DNA of 64,000 bases from Lachnospiraceae bacterium (lineage in GTDB: Bacteria > Bacillota > Clostridia > Lachnospirales > Lachnospiraceae). The DNA is taken from NCBI GenBank assembly GCA_004558185.1, contig SFDP01000014.1, positions 1 to 64,000 of the forward strand, written 5' to 3'. The position numbers and the translations under genes were made by a program. The notes below the pieces were generated by a model. That model did not search any database. It was given only the letters and a program-made list of their open reading frames with translations, and was not told the origin of the DNA. Below are positions 8,929 to 16,737 of this stretch, piece by piece (the first letter of the stretch is position 1; every line of letters starts with the position of its first letter).

Positions 8929-9378
8929 TTATCCTCTGAGAGAAAACTGCTCTCCGTCCAGAGAACGAATATCCACATGAATCTTACAATCTGCCAGATG
9001 CTCATAGTTTACATCCAGTGCATAGTCCACCTCAAGCACCATCCGCTTTTCCTCCTCTTCGAGTGCAACCCTTGAAGCCTCAAGTCCAATGACAATGCTT
9101 CCATAGGGCGTTCTGTAGTCAGTATGGTTCTTCTGCTTTTCCACAAAATCCATATGCACATTGACAGGTCCTCTTTTCGTCAGGTGCATTTCCCCGGGCA
9201 AAAATTTAATCATATTTTTTACCGGAGCTTCTATCCCCTCTATGATTTCTTCATATAAAATATAGTGAGTGTCGCCTTTAAGATAATACTCCCCACGCTG
9301 TATGCTTTCAATCTTTTCTCCATCCTCTCCGGTGTCAAACTGCATTCCCCGGATGGAAACCAGTACATCCTTGGTCAT
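8929..9378 (-). CDS. DUF1934 (YwiB-like) beta-barrel protein
   Basis: A 149-residue protein matching the DUF1934/YwiB family by the pattern VLVSIRGMQ, YYLKGDTHYILYEE, NMIKFLPGEMHLTKRGPVNVHMDF and TPYGSIVIGLEASRV. Members are calycin-like small barrels of unknown role. It starts 5 bp after murI and is probably translated with it. No signal peptide or membrane helix is present. Confidence 0.8.
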   Translation of the reverse strand: MTKDVLVSIRGMQFDTGEDGEKIESIQRGEYYLKGDTHYILYEEIIEGIEAPVKNMIKFLPGEMHLTKRGPVNVHMDFVEKQKNHTDYRTPYGSIVIGLEASRVALEEEEKRMVLEVDYALDVNYEHLADCKIHVDIRSLDGEQFSLRG

Positions 9379-9383
9379 CCTCT

Positions 9384-10223
9384 CTAATACTCCTCAATGT
9401 TAATCTGTTTAGCTGATAAAATTCCATATTTAAAAATAGAATTGGCAAAGTGCTGAAATTTTTCTGCTCCGTCACTGACATAAAACTGGTACTGATTCGT
9501 TCCAAGAGACGGTCTCTTTTCACACAAAAGCTGCTTTTGATCCAGAAGTTCTTTTAGCTCTCTGGCCGTTTCATAAGCCGGGTTCACCAGAGTCACCCCT
9601 TCTCCCATTACCCGTTTTACTGTGCTGCGAATCAGAGGATAGTGCGTACAGCCCAGAATCAAAGTATCAATACCCGAGTCCTTCAGGCTGCTTAAATAGC
9701 GCTGGGCAATCTCGTCTGTAACCGGATCCTCCAAAAGCCCTTCCTCTACCAAGGGTACAAAAAGAGGACAGGCCTTTCCCAAAACCTCCATCCCTCTGTT
9801 TAGCTGTTCTATGTATCGGGTATAAATTTCACTTCCAATAGTTCCTTCTGTAGCAATCACACCAATTTTCCCGTTGTGGGTAGCCTGCACTGCTGTTTTT
9901 GCTCCCGGCTTCACCACTCCCAGCATAGGTAAATCAGTTTCCTCCTCCAACTGCTCCAGTGCATATGCACTGGCTGTGTTGCAGGCAACAACAATAGCCT
10001 TTACTCCCTGTGCTTTCAAAAACCGGAGAATTTGTCGGGAATATTTCGTCACCGTTTCCCTGGATTTGCTTCCATAAGGAACTCTGGCCGTATCCCCAAA
10101 ATAGACGATTCTCTCATTGGGAATCTGACGCATAATCTCTCTGACAACGGTAAGTCCCCCTACACCGGAATCAAATACACCAATAGGCAATTTGTTTTTA
10201 TCGCACTCTTGTGAAATGCTCAT
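9384..10223 (-). CDS. murI: Glutamate racemase
   Basis: Makes D-glutamate for peptidoglycan. At 279 residues it is of usual length. Both catalytic cysteines are present: VVACNTASAYAL (first, about residue 80) and LGCTHYPLI (second, about 190). IGVFDSGVGGLTVVREI and YFGDTARVPYG form the substrate site. It lies between a small membrane protein and the DUF1934 gene in one short operon. Confidence 0.96.
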   Translation of the reverse strand: MSISQECDKNKLPIGVFDSGVGGLTVVREIMRQIPNERIVYFGDTARVPYGSKSRETVTKYSRQILRFLKAQGVKAIVVACNTASAYALEQLEEETDLPMLGVVKPGAKTAVQATHNGKIGVIATEGTIGSEIYTRYIEQLNRGMEVLGKACPLFVPLVEEGLLEDPVTDEIAQRYLSSLKDSGIDTLILGCTHYPLIRSTVKRVMGEGVTLVNPAYETARELKELLDQKQLLCEKRPSLGTNQYQFYVSDGAEKFQHFANSIFKYGILSAKQINIEEY

Positions 10224-10238
10224 AAAAGCTCCATTCTG

Positions 10239-10475
10239 TCATTTTCCTGACTGATTTTCTTTTTCAGCCCTTTCCTGCCAAAGCTCCCATAGCTTGCTTC
10301 TGATCACGATCTTGCTTCCGTCATCTTCCAAGATAGCAAAAAAATCCTCTTTGGGATTCTGCTCCTTTCCCATGCACACATAGGTTTCCTCTAAAAGGCT
10401 GAACTGGGGGTACATGATTCCCCAAAAAGCGGCCATCAGTAAGCACATAGCTATGGTCTGTTTTATTTCCTGCAT
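10239..10475 (-). CDS. Small hypothetical protein with N-terminal membrane segment
   Basis: Not recognised. The 78-residue protein has a hydrophobic stretch at about 6-24 and a charged tail (LWELWQERAEKENQ). It sits 15 bp upstream of murI in the same direction, and repeat A2 is directly upstream. Coding status rests on its tight position in the operon and lack of overlap. The ribosome site is weak (AGGGC). Confidence 0.55.
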   Translation of the reverse strand: MQEIKQTIAMCLLMAAFWGIMYPQFSLLEETYVCMGKEQNPKEDFFAILEDDGSKIVIRSKLWELWQERAEKENQSGK

Positions 10476-10499
10476 TATTTTGCCCTACTTTCCTTTTTA

Positions 10500-10634
10500 T
10501 GATGTTAGGGTCAAAAGCCCCTAACTATGATACCTACGGATTGTTACGTACTTCGTACTCCCACAATCCTGCAAAATATTCGCATATCGTGGTGAGCAAG
10601 CTCATGTGGGTTCAGACCTTTTGACCCTAGTATC
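10500..10634 (-). repeat. Dispersed palindromic repeat family A, copy A2
   Basis: This 135-bp copy reads on the minus strand, the same direction as the genes either side. It keeps the family ends and an inner hairpin with GGATTGT/ACAATCC outer and GTAC/GTAC inner arms. It lacks the segment around AAATGTGGGTGAATGTCC present in A1, A3 and A4. It lies between the GntR gene and the small gene before murI. Confidence 0.85.
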
Positions 10635-10680
10635 TTTTTATTTTATCAGTATGGACAAAATCAGAAGGGCTATACAAATT

Positions 10681-11367
10681 TTACGCCTGTTTTTCCTTTT
10701 CCATTCCTATCTGCTGCAGGATAGATTTTTCCTGATTATCAATGTGGATGTCGATCGCTTCCTTTGCCCGCTCTGTTTCTCCCTTCAGTATACCCTCATA
10801 AATCTCCCTGTGCTCCTGCACCAACTGGCTATGCATTTTCACATCCTTTATGTATTCAAAGCGATAGCGGTACATCTGTTCTGCCAGATTATTGACCATC
10901 TGGGCAAGACGCATATTTCCGGTTGCTTCCACAATAATATCATGAAAAGCCACATCTGCCTTGGCAATTGCTCCAAAATCCCCGCTTTCTACTGCCTGCT
11001 CAAAAGCCTCACAGGCCTGACCGAGTTGTTCCTTTTCTTCCTCACTGATTCTTTTGCAGGCCAGCTCTACCGACAGGGTATCCAATACCTTCCTTACCTC
11101 CAGTACATCCTGCATACTTTTTCTGGTAATCTGAGCTACCTCTGCCCCGCGCCTGGGAATCATGGTAACCAGTCCTTCCAGCTCCAGCTTGCGAATGGCT
11201 TCACGAATGGGGGTGCGGCTCACCCCCAGCTTATTGGCCAGATGGATTTCCATCAGCCGCTCTCCCGGCTTCAATTCTCCGGTCAGGATTCCTTTTCGGA
11301 GGGTCTTAAATACCACATCTCTTAGTGGCAAATATTCATCCATATCTCCCTGAAACATACTTCCCAT
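10681..11367 (-). CDS. GntR-family (FadR/FCD type) transcriptional regulator
   Basis: A 228-residue DNA-binding regulator. The GntR winged helix covers about residues 12-78 (GELKPGERLMEIHLANKLGVSRTPIREAIRKLELEGLV). The all-helical FCD ligand domain covers about 85-215 and keeps the D..FH..I and H..I..AI metal/ligand residues (ADVAFHDIIVEATGN, HREIYEGIL, HIDNQEKSI). The ligand is unknown, probably an organic acid. It starts 37 bp after ispE and is probably co-transcribed with it. AAGGAG precedes the ATG. Confidence 0.9.
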   Translation of the reverse strand: MGSMFQGDMDEYLPLRDVVFKTLRKGILTGELKPGERLMEIHLANKLGVSRTPIREAIRKLELEGLVTMIPRRGAEVAQITRKSMQDVLEVRKVLDTLSVELACKRISEEEKEQLGQACEAFEQAVESGDFGAIAKADVAFHDIIVEATGNMRLAQMVNNLAEQMYRYRFEYIKDVKMHSQLVQEHREIYEGILKGETERAKEAIDIHIDNQEKSILQQIGMEKEKQA

Positions 11368-11404
11368 CAGCCGCTCCTTTCTTTCCTGCTCTTTCTTCTG
11401 TCTC

Positions 11405-12295
11405 TCAGGCGGTTTCTATGATTACCTGTGCGCCAGGCGCAAAGGCGGTAAGAACACTTTGCGGTGCCAGCCCCTGACTTCTTATCCTCATGAGAGCCTG
11501 CTTTGCCTTTTGTTCATCAGCAAAAATACCGAAAACCGTCGGCCCGCTTCCACTCATCAATGCATTCAGTGCCCCTTCTTCCTTCATGAGCTGCTTCAGC
11601 CTGCCGATTACCGGATATTCCTTCTCAGTTACGGTTTCCAGCACATTGCCCATATTCGCCGCAATTTGGAGTAAGTCCTGCTGCTTTATCGCCTCTACCA
11701 TGGCATCAATATTCGGATGGCTGGTTAAAGCGGCTGCATCCAGCTTCTGGTATACCTCCTTCGTAGATACATACAAGTCCGGCTTGGCAATGAGCAGAAT
11801 GCAATCCGGAGCAGGAGGAAGAGCAGTCAGCTTCTCTCCTATTCCCTGGCTGAGCATGGTTCCTCCCTGAATACAGTAGGGTACATCAGCACCTATTCTC
11901 ACTCCCAGCTCCTTCAGTCTTTCCTCACTGCAGCCCAGTCCAAAAAGTCGGTTCATTCCCACCAGAGTTGCTGCCGCATCGGTACTCCCTCCGGCCATAC
12001 CTGCTGCAATGGGGATCTGCTTGGTCAGGGAAATTTCCACTCCCTTTGGAATGGAATACTCCTGATACAGAATATGGGCAGCCTTGGAAATGAGGTTATT
12101 GTCATCATCAGGAACATTCTCTGCATCCACATGGATAAGAATGCCCTCTTCCTCCCTTGCCGTCAGTACCAGAGTATCATAGAGTCTTACCGTCTGCATA
12201 ACCATATTTACTTCATGATAGCCGTCTGCTCTCCGGCGAAGCACATCCAGGCCCAGATTCACTTTGGCCATTGCCTGTATCGTCACTTTCTCCAT
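11405..12295 (-). CDS. ispE: 4-diphosphocytidyl-2-C-methyl-D-erythritol kinase
   Basis: The ATP-dependent kinase of the MEP isoprenoid pathway. At 296 residues with GHMP kinase signatures: AKVNLGLDVLRRRADGYHEV at the N terminus, IPIAAGMAGGSTDAAATL (phosphate loop, about 90-107) and the C-terminal NALMSGSGPTVFGIF. GAGGTAAAG precedes the ATG. It heads a two-gene unit with the GntR regulator. Its product line feeds the polyprenyl synthase at 52287-53288. Confidence 0.95.
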   Translation of the reverse strand: MEKVTIQAMAKVNLGLDVLRRRADGYHEVNMVMQTVRLYDTLVLTAREEEGILIHVDAENVPDDDNNLISKAAHILYQEYSIPKGVEISLTKQIPIAAGMAGGSTDAAATLVGMNRLFGLGCSEERLKELGVRIGADVPYCIQGGTMLSQGIGEKLTALPPAPDCILLIAKPDLYVSTKEVYQKLDAAALTSHPNIDAMVEAIKQQDLLQIAANMGNVLETVTEKEYPVIGRLKQLMKEEGALNALMSGSGPTVFGIFADEQKAKQALMRIRSQGLAPQSVLTAFAPGAQVIIETA

Positions 12296-12344
12296 CTTTA
12301 CCTCAATTCTGCTGTTTATCGTTTATCCTTGAATAGTTGCGTTG

Positions 12345-12386
12345 ATTGTATACAATATACACTGATTGTTTCCAATTATATACAAT
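12345..12386 (-). promoter_or_regulatory. Paired TTGTATAC-type operators overlapping the ispE promoter
   Basis: A perfect palindrome ATTGTATACAAT (12345-12356) and a near copy ATTATATACAAT (12375-12386) are centred 30 bp apart, about three helical turns. The minus-strand promoter TTGGAA-N17-TATACA has its -10 inside the perfect copy. GntR/FCD regulators bind short palindromes of this kind, so autoregulation by the downstream GntR gene is likely. Confidence 0.55.
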
Positions 12387-12411
12387 TTTTTCTTCTTCGT
12401 CAAGGAAAGCC

Positions 12412-12438
12412 TAAACTATTTTAGGTTTCTACCGATAT
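12412..12438 (+). promoter_or_regulatory. Flagellar sigma-28 (SigD/FliA) promoter
   Basis: TAAA (12412-12415), 15 bp, then ACCGATAT (12431-12438). This matches TAAA-N15-GCCGATAT in all but one position and lies 90 bp before the gene at 12528. Confidence 0.8.
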
Positions 12439-12527
12439 AAAAAATAGAAACAAAAGGTTAGGTATCTTCAGGGGATGCAGGCCTCCCCCGCCTCATTAAT
12501 TCTATGGTCTGCAGAATGGAGTCGATT

Positions 12528-13151
12528 ATGAGTGTAAATGGAATTACGTGTTGTGGCTCTCCTTCCTGTGGCACCACTTGCTGCACCAGTGAAGCCAAAG
12601 CAAAAACAGAAACAAAAGCATCCGCAGTTACCGGCAATACCAATGCACAAAGCGGTGTAGTATATGAGCCTTCCGCTGCTAACACTGTGGACAGCAGCAA
12701 AAAGACCTATAAGCCCAATACGGAGCTGGTAAATAAACTGAAGGCCGATGCAGAAGCAAGAACCCAGCAGATGAGAAATCTGGTAGAACAGCTCATGCGA
12801 GGACAGGGCAAAGCCATTGGAACCGCCGATGATATGTGGAGCTTCTTAAGAAACGGTGATTTCACTGTCGATGCGCAGACCAAGGCTCAGGCCCAGGCCG
12901 ATATTGCAGAAGATGGTTACTGGGGTGTCAACCAGACCTCTGATCGTATTGTAGAGTTTGCAAAGGCTCTTACCGGTGGAAACCCGGATAAGATTGAAGA
13001 GATGCGTGCAGCCTTCCAGAAAGGCTTTGATCAGGCAACCAAGACCTGGGGCGGCAAATTACCGGATATTTCCCAGAAAACCTACGAAGCTACCATGAAG
13101 AAGTTTGATGACTGGGCTGCCGAAGCACAGGGAACAGCTACTATTGCGTAA
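12528..13151 (+). CDS. Conserved hypothetical protein of the motility regulon
   Basis: Product not assigned to a named family. The 207-residue soluble protein has a cysteine-rich N terminus (C8, C9, C14, C18, C19), a low-complexity Ala/Thr/Lys linker (to about 65), then a helical region with a distinctive aromatic pattern (DDMWSFLRNGDFTVD, EDGYWGVNQTSDRIVEFA, KTWGGKLPDISQKTYE). Similar helical proteins occur in motile clostridia. The sigma-28 promoter supports a motility or chemotaxis link. The ATG at 12528 has GGAG 6 nt upstream; an upstream ATG at 12504 lacks one. Repeat A3 follows directly. Confidence 0.8.
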   Translation: MSVNGITCCGSPSCGTTCCTSEAKAKTETKASAVTGNTNAQSGVVYEPSAANTVDSSKKTYKPNTELVNKLKADAEARTQQMRNLVEQLMRGQGKAIGTADDMWSFLRNGDFTVDAQTKAQAQADIAEDGYWGVNQTSDRIVEFAKALTGGNPDKIEEMRAAFQKGFDQATKTWGGKLPDISQKTYEATMKKFDDWAAEAQGTATIA

Positions 13152-13157
13152 TATAAT

Positions 13158-13269
13158 GATACCAGGGTCAAAAGGTCTGAACCCACATGAGCTTGCTCAA
13201 ATGTGGGTGAATGTCCTTGAGACCCGCCAAAATATGAGCTTAAAAGTGGGGCTTTTGACCCTAACATCA
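13158..13269 (+). repeat. Dispersed palindromic repeat family A, copy A3
   Basis: The shortest copy (112 bp). It is identical to A1 up to AAAAGTGGGGC and then jumps straight to the right end CTTTTGACCCTAACATCA. It is oriented with the upstream gene and starts 6 bp after its stop codon. Confidence 0.85.
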
Positions 13270-13306
13270 TATCATTAGGTAAGATTCTATCATATGCACT
13301 GGAGAT

Positions 13307-13326
13307 GGGGCCGTTATAACGGCCCC
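13307..13326. terminator. Perfect 20-bp palindrome between convergent genes
   Basis: GGGGCCGTTATAACGGCCCC is self-complementary and GC rich at its ends. On the minus strand it follows the SPOCS-LysM gene by 4 bp. The T run is weak in both directions. Confidence 0.6.
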
Positions 13327-13330
13327 ACCT

Positions 13331-14890
13331 TTAATTTACTTCTTTTACAATCAGAATTTTCTGCCCCTTCTGCAATGTGTCGGAAGAGAGTTGATTCAGG
13401 CTTCGGATGGAATCCAGGGGTGTCAGGTATTTTTTTCCTACCTCCCACAGGCTCTCCTGTTTTCCCGGAAAGTAAACCACTATACCCGGCAGCTCCCTCA
13501 ATTTCTCCGGTTGGAAGGGCTGAACCTGAAGTCCGCTCAGCGTGGGTTGCTGCCATCTTTTTCCCAAAGTAATTTCCAAACCTACTATTGCTTTTATTTC
13601 TATATTTTCACTGTCCAAAAGGGTTCCTGTTAGTATTTCCAAGGCAGGCACAATATTCCAGTAGCTCTCTTCTGTGAGCGATACATTTTCTGCCAGATAA
13701 GAATAGGGGATTTCTCCCTTAATTGATTCATAGGCCTTTTCCTCATCCTCCGTCATATATAAAATCGTGACGGCTATTGCGCCCTCAACCTCCAGACCTC
13801 TTTCACTTTTTATTACCTCCTGTGGCAAAAGGCTGCTCTCCACATGGCATACCTGCAGGATTTTTCCTCCTGACGAGGGTACAGAAAACACCTGGGATAA
13901 TTTTATCCTTCCCTGCTGTTTATCCTGCATCATTTTTCTATATCCCTTGGTATACACCGGAGTTACCTCTTTGGTCGTTCCGTAAGCATCGGTAAGGATT
14001 TCCCACTCCCTGTTTTCCAACAGACGGATAGGCAGATCCAATACCATTTCCACTTCCAGCATTCTGGACTCACCATCATAATCTTCTTTAATACCCAGTA
14101 CCCCTGATGCGATCTTCGGTACGATTTCAGAAAGCATGGTACTTCTACTTCCTGGACATTCCAGATTTTGGCTAAAGGGTATCGTAGTGGAAAAGGATTT
14201 TATACTGCGCCCCTCCCCTTCTCCTTCATAGAAAAGAAAAAGACGAATTTCTCCCTGCATACCTATACTATCTTCCAGGGTACGGATTTCCCATTTCCCC
14301 AACTCCAGCGATTTCCACAACACCTCCTGGACAGGAGGCATATTGGCAGGGAGCTCCAGTTCTTCTTTAATGCGCAGAATGTCCTTTCGCTCCACTGCAA
14401 GCACCGATTGGCTCAACAGCTCCTTTTGTACCTCCATTCCTTCTGCACCGGTAAGCCCTACCGGAATTTCTTCATCATAAAGGACAAGCGCAGAGACGCC
14501 AAACTGCAGCAAGGCCCGGATACTGATTTTCCGTGAATTGATCAGTCCTGCCCGCAGATCCTCTATCTGTGGGTAAACCTCTACATGGTCAATAGCTTCC
14601 AGCCCTTCTGCTCTGATTTTTTCTTCAAAAGAAATTTCCCCCTGCAGACAGTACATTCTGCCCTCATCCTCCTGTGAACGGATGAGAATTTCATAAACCA
14701 GTCTTCCTCTCACCACTACCAGATCCTTGCCTGGGCGAATTTCATCCATGGCTACCTCTGCTCTTTCCAAAAGTATGGCTGAAGCATCCGGATTTCTGTC
14801 ACTGATATTTTTATCCTCCTCCAGGGTCACCTGGGTGCTCACCTGACATTTACTTCGTTCCATATGTAAATTGGCCTTTACTAATTCCAC
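13331..14890 (-). CDS. SPOCS (DUF3794) and LysM domain protein
   Basis: A probable spore-associated protein. The 519 residues hold repeated SPOCS/DUF3794 units (about 35-130, 160-290 and 330-440; for example GRLVYEILIRSQEDEGRMYCLQGEISFEE). A C-terminal LysM domain follows (about 468-518, PGKQESLWEVGKKYLTPLDSIRSLNQLSSDTLQKGQKILI). The combination is that of spore-coat/morphogenesis proteins such as SafA relatives and clostridial cortex proteins. The GTG start has GAGGAGG upstream, but that site is inside a hairpin (14892-14944) that also holds a sigma-E-like -10. Confidence 0.88.
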   Translation of the reverse strand: MELVKANLHMERSKCQVSTQVTLEEDKNISDRNPDASAILLERAEVAMDEIRPGKDLVVVRGRLVYEILIRSQEDEGRMYCLQGEISFEEKIRAEGLEAIDHVEVYPQIEDLRAGLINSRKISIRALLQFGVSALVLYDEEIPVGLTGAEGMEVQKELLSQSVLAVERKDILRIKEELELPANMPPVQEVLWKSLELGKWEIRTLEDSIGMQGEIRLFLFYEGEGEGRSIKSFSTTIPFSQNLECPGSRSTMLSEIVPKIASGVLGIKEDYDGESRMLEVEMVLDLPIRLLENREWEILTDAYGTTKEVTPVYTKGYRKMMQDKQQGRIKLSQVFSVPSSGGKILQVCHVESSLLPQEVIKSERGLEVEGAIAVTILYMTEDEEKAYESIKGEIPYSYLAENVSLTEESYWNIVPALEILTGTLLDSENIEIKAIVGLEITLGKRWQQPTLSGLQVQPFQPEKLRELPGIVVYFPGKQESLWEVGKKYLTPLDSIRSLNQLSSDTLQKGQKILIVKEVN

Positions 14891-14891
14891 A

Positions 14892-14944
14892 AAAATACCT
14901 CCTCAAGTCTACCTGTTATACTGTATGACTTGAGAAGGTATTTT
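14892..14944 (-). promoter_or_regulatory. Hairpin hiding a ribosome site, with a sigma-E-like promoter in its loop
   Basis: Arms of 18 bp at 14892-14909 and 14927-14944 pair with one G-U, and the downstream arm contains the GAGGAGG of the SPOCS-LysM gene. The hairpin also ends the pyr transcript (T run after it). CATACAGT, a perfect sigma-E -10, occupies 14920-14927, with only a weak -35 (GTCTAAA). A start about 7 bp downstream would leave out the upstream arm and free the ribosome site. Confidence 0.55.
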
Positions 14945-14959
14945 AGACCTTTGATGTAT

Positions 14960-15865
14960 TTATTTCACACAGCCGATCAGCTCGGATATTTGCCCAATGC
15001 CTTCCTGCTCCATAAATTCTTCAATCCCCTCTATGATTTCTACCGTAGCATAGGGGTTTACAAAATTCATGGCTCCTACTGCTACAGCAGCGGCACCTGC
15101 CATAATAAATTCCAGAGCATCTTCAGCATTGGCAATACCACCCATTCCAATGACCGGAATCTTTACCGCATTGGCCGCCTGATAAACCATACGAACCGCT
15201 ATAGGCTTAATGGCAGGCCCGGAAAGCCCTCCGGTTTTATTGGCCAGTGCAAATCGGCGCTTTTGAATATCAATTTTCATTCCTGTAATGGTATTGATTA
15301 AAGAAATGGCATCCGCTCCGGCACTTTCTGCTGCCCTGGCCATTTCTGCAATGTCAGTCACATTAGGACTCAGTTTCATGATGATCGGTTGTCCCGCAAC
15401 TTTTTTAATTCTGGAGGTAATATCAAAAAGAGCCTCCGTACTCTGACCAAAGGCAATGGCTCCTTCTTTGACATTTGGGCAGGATACATTGATTTCAAGC
15501 ATATCCACTGCCTCAGTTGAAAGTTTTTCCACCACATCAAGATAATCCTCTACGGTTTTTCCGCAGACATTTACGATAACCTTGGTATCAAACTTCTTAA
15601 GAAAAGGCAGATCTCTTTCCAGGAATACATCTATTCCCGGATTTTGCAGTCCAATGGCATTCAACATTCCCCCATAGGTTTCGGCCACTCTGGGGGTTGG
15701 ATTTCCTGGCCAGGGAATAGCCGCCACTCCCTTGGTAACCACACCGCCCAGGCGGTTTAAATCTACAAATTCTCCATATTCCATACCGGAACCAAAGGTG
15801 CCGGAGGCTGTCATCACCGGATTCTTAAACTCTACCCCTGCAATGGTAACCTTCATCTTTTCCAC
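14960..15865 (-). CDS. pyrD: Dihydroorotate dehydrogenase B, catalytic subunit
   Basis: Oxidises dihydroorotate to orotate with FMN, passing electrons to PyrK and NAD+. At 301 residues it is a class 1B enzyme. MTASGTFGSGMEYGEF and GGVVTKGV start the barrel. EINVSCPNVKEGAIAFGQ carries the catalytic Cys, as expected for class 1B. IPVIGMGGIANAEDALEFIMAGAAAVAVGAM binds the FMN phosphate. It follows pyrK by 63 bp in the pyrC-pyrK-pyrD operon. Confidence 0.96.
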   Translation of the reverse strand: MEKMKVTIAGVEFKNPVMTASGTFGSGMEYGEFVDLNRLGGVVTKGVAAIPWPGNPTPRVAETYGGMLNAIGLQNPGIDVFLERDLPFLKKFDTKVIVNVCGKTVEDYLDVVEKLSTEAVDMLEINVSCPNVKEGAIAFGQSTEALFDITSRIKKVAGQPIIMKLSPNVTDIAEMARAAESAGADAISLINTITGMKIDIQKRRFALANKTGGLSGPAIKPIAVRMVYQAANAVKIPVIGMGGIANAEDALEFIMAGAAAVAVGAMNFVNPYATVEIIEGIEEFMEQEGIGQISELIGCVK

Positions 15866-15928
15866 AGCCTTGTCCTCCTCTCTTCCTTCTTTCTTCTTTT
15901 TTTCAGCCCTTAAAAGCTGCAGCCGTTC

Positions 15929-16702
15929 TTATATTTCTACGTCTTTGGCCTCAAAGACGGGGCCATCCGTACAAATCCGGGCATTGTTTACATGAGAATG
16001 CTGATCCACCTTCGAGGTTTTACAAACACAGCCCAGGCACGCTCCCACTCCGCAGGCCATACGCTCCTCCAAAGAAAGGTACGCCAAAATTCCTTTTTCG
16101 GCAGCGTAGGCTTTTATGGCTCTAAGCATGGGCATAGGGCCGCAGGCATAAATCACCTCTGCCGAAAGAGAATTAGCTTTGATGGCATCCAGTATATTTC
16201 CTTTCGTTCCTACGCTTCCATCCTCAGTAGCAACAAATACTTCCCCATAATCGGCCAATTCTTTTTGCAGAAACAGGCTGCTGTCACGATACCCCAGCAA
16301 GATCTGCTTGTCTGCCTTAAGCTCCTTAGCCAACTGCAATAAAGGGGGGATTCCGATTCCGCCTCCTATTAAAAAAACCTTCTTGCCCCGGCCTGCCTCC
16401 AAAGGAAAGCCATTTCCCAGAACACCCAGAACGGCCACCTTTTTCCCTGGTCCATAAGAAGAAAACTCTTTGGTTCCCTGGCCCGTAAGACGATAGACCA
16501 GACGCAGCCTTCTCCCTTCTTTGTCTACTTCACAAATACTGACAGGCCGGGGAAGCAGCGTGCTTTTATCTTCCGGATACAGGCCGATAAATTGTCCTGC
16601 TTTTGCCTCACCGGCCAGATCCGTTTCCAACCATAAATCATAAATGCCGGGAGCAGACTGCTTCTGCTCCAGAACCTTGGCCCATTCTTTTTTCTTTCCC
16701 AT
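15929..16702 (-). CDS. pyrK: Dihydroorotate dehydrogenase B, electron transfer subunit
   Basis: Carries electrons from PyrD to NAD+ through FAD and one [2Fe-2S] cluster. The 257 residues show a ferredoxin-reductase-like FAD domain (FIGLYPEDKSTLLPRPVSIC), an NAD domain (KVFLIGGGIGIPPLLQLAKEL) and the cluster ligands in MACGVGACLGCVCKT plus a later Cys (NARICTDGP). The ATG at 16702 has AAAGGAG upstream. An ATG at 16741 would overlap pyrC by 4 bp, but its ribosome site is poor. Confidence 0.94.
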   Translation of the reverse strand: MGKKKEWAKVLEQKQSAPGIYDLWLETDLAGEAKAGQFIGLYPEDKSTLLPRPVSICEVDKEGRRLRLVYRLTGQGTKEFSSYGPGKKVAVLGVLGNGFPLEAGRGKKVFLIGGGIGIPPLLQLAKELKADKQILLGYRDSSLFLQKELADYGEVFVATEDGSVGTKGNILDAIKANSLSAEVIYACGPMPMLRAIKAYAAEKGILAYLSLEERMACGVGACLGCVCKTSKVDQHSHVNNARICTDGPVFEAKDVEI

Positions 16703-16737
16703 TATGCTCTCCTTTGCCCCAGACACATTGATTCGCT

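Noticed and set aside
10606..11325. 239-codon plus-strand frame opposite the GntR gene
   Set aside because: It begins inside repeat A2 and lies fully antisense to a clear GntR regulator.
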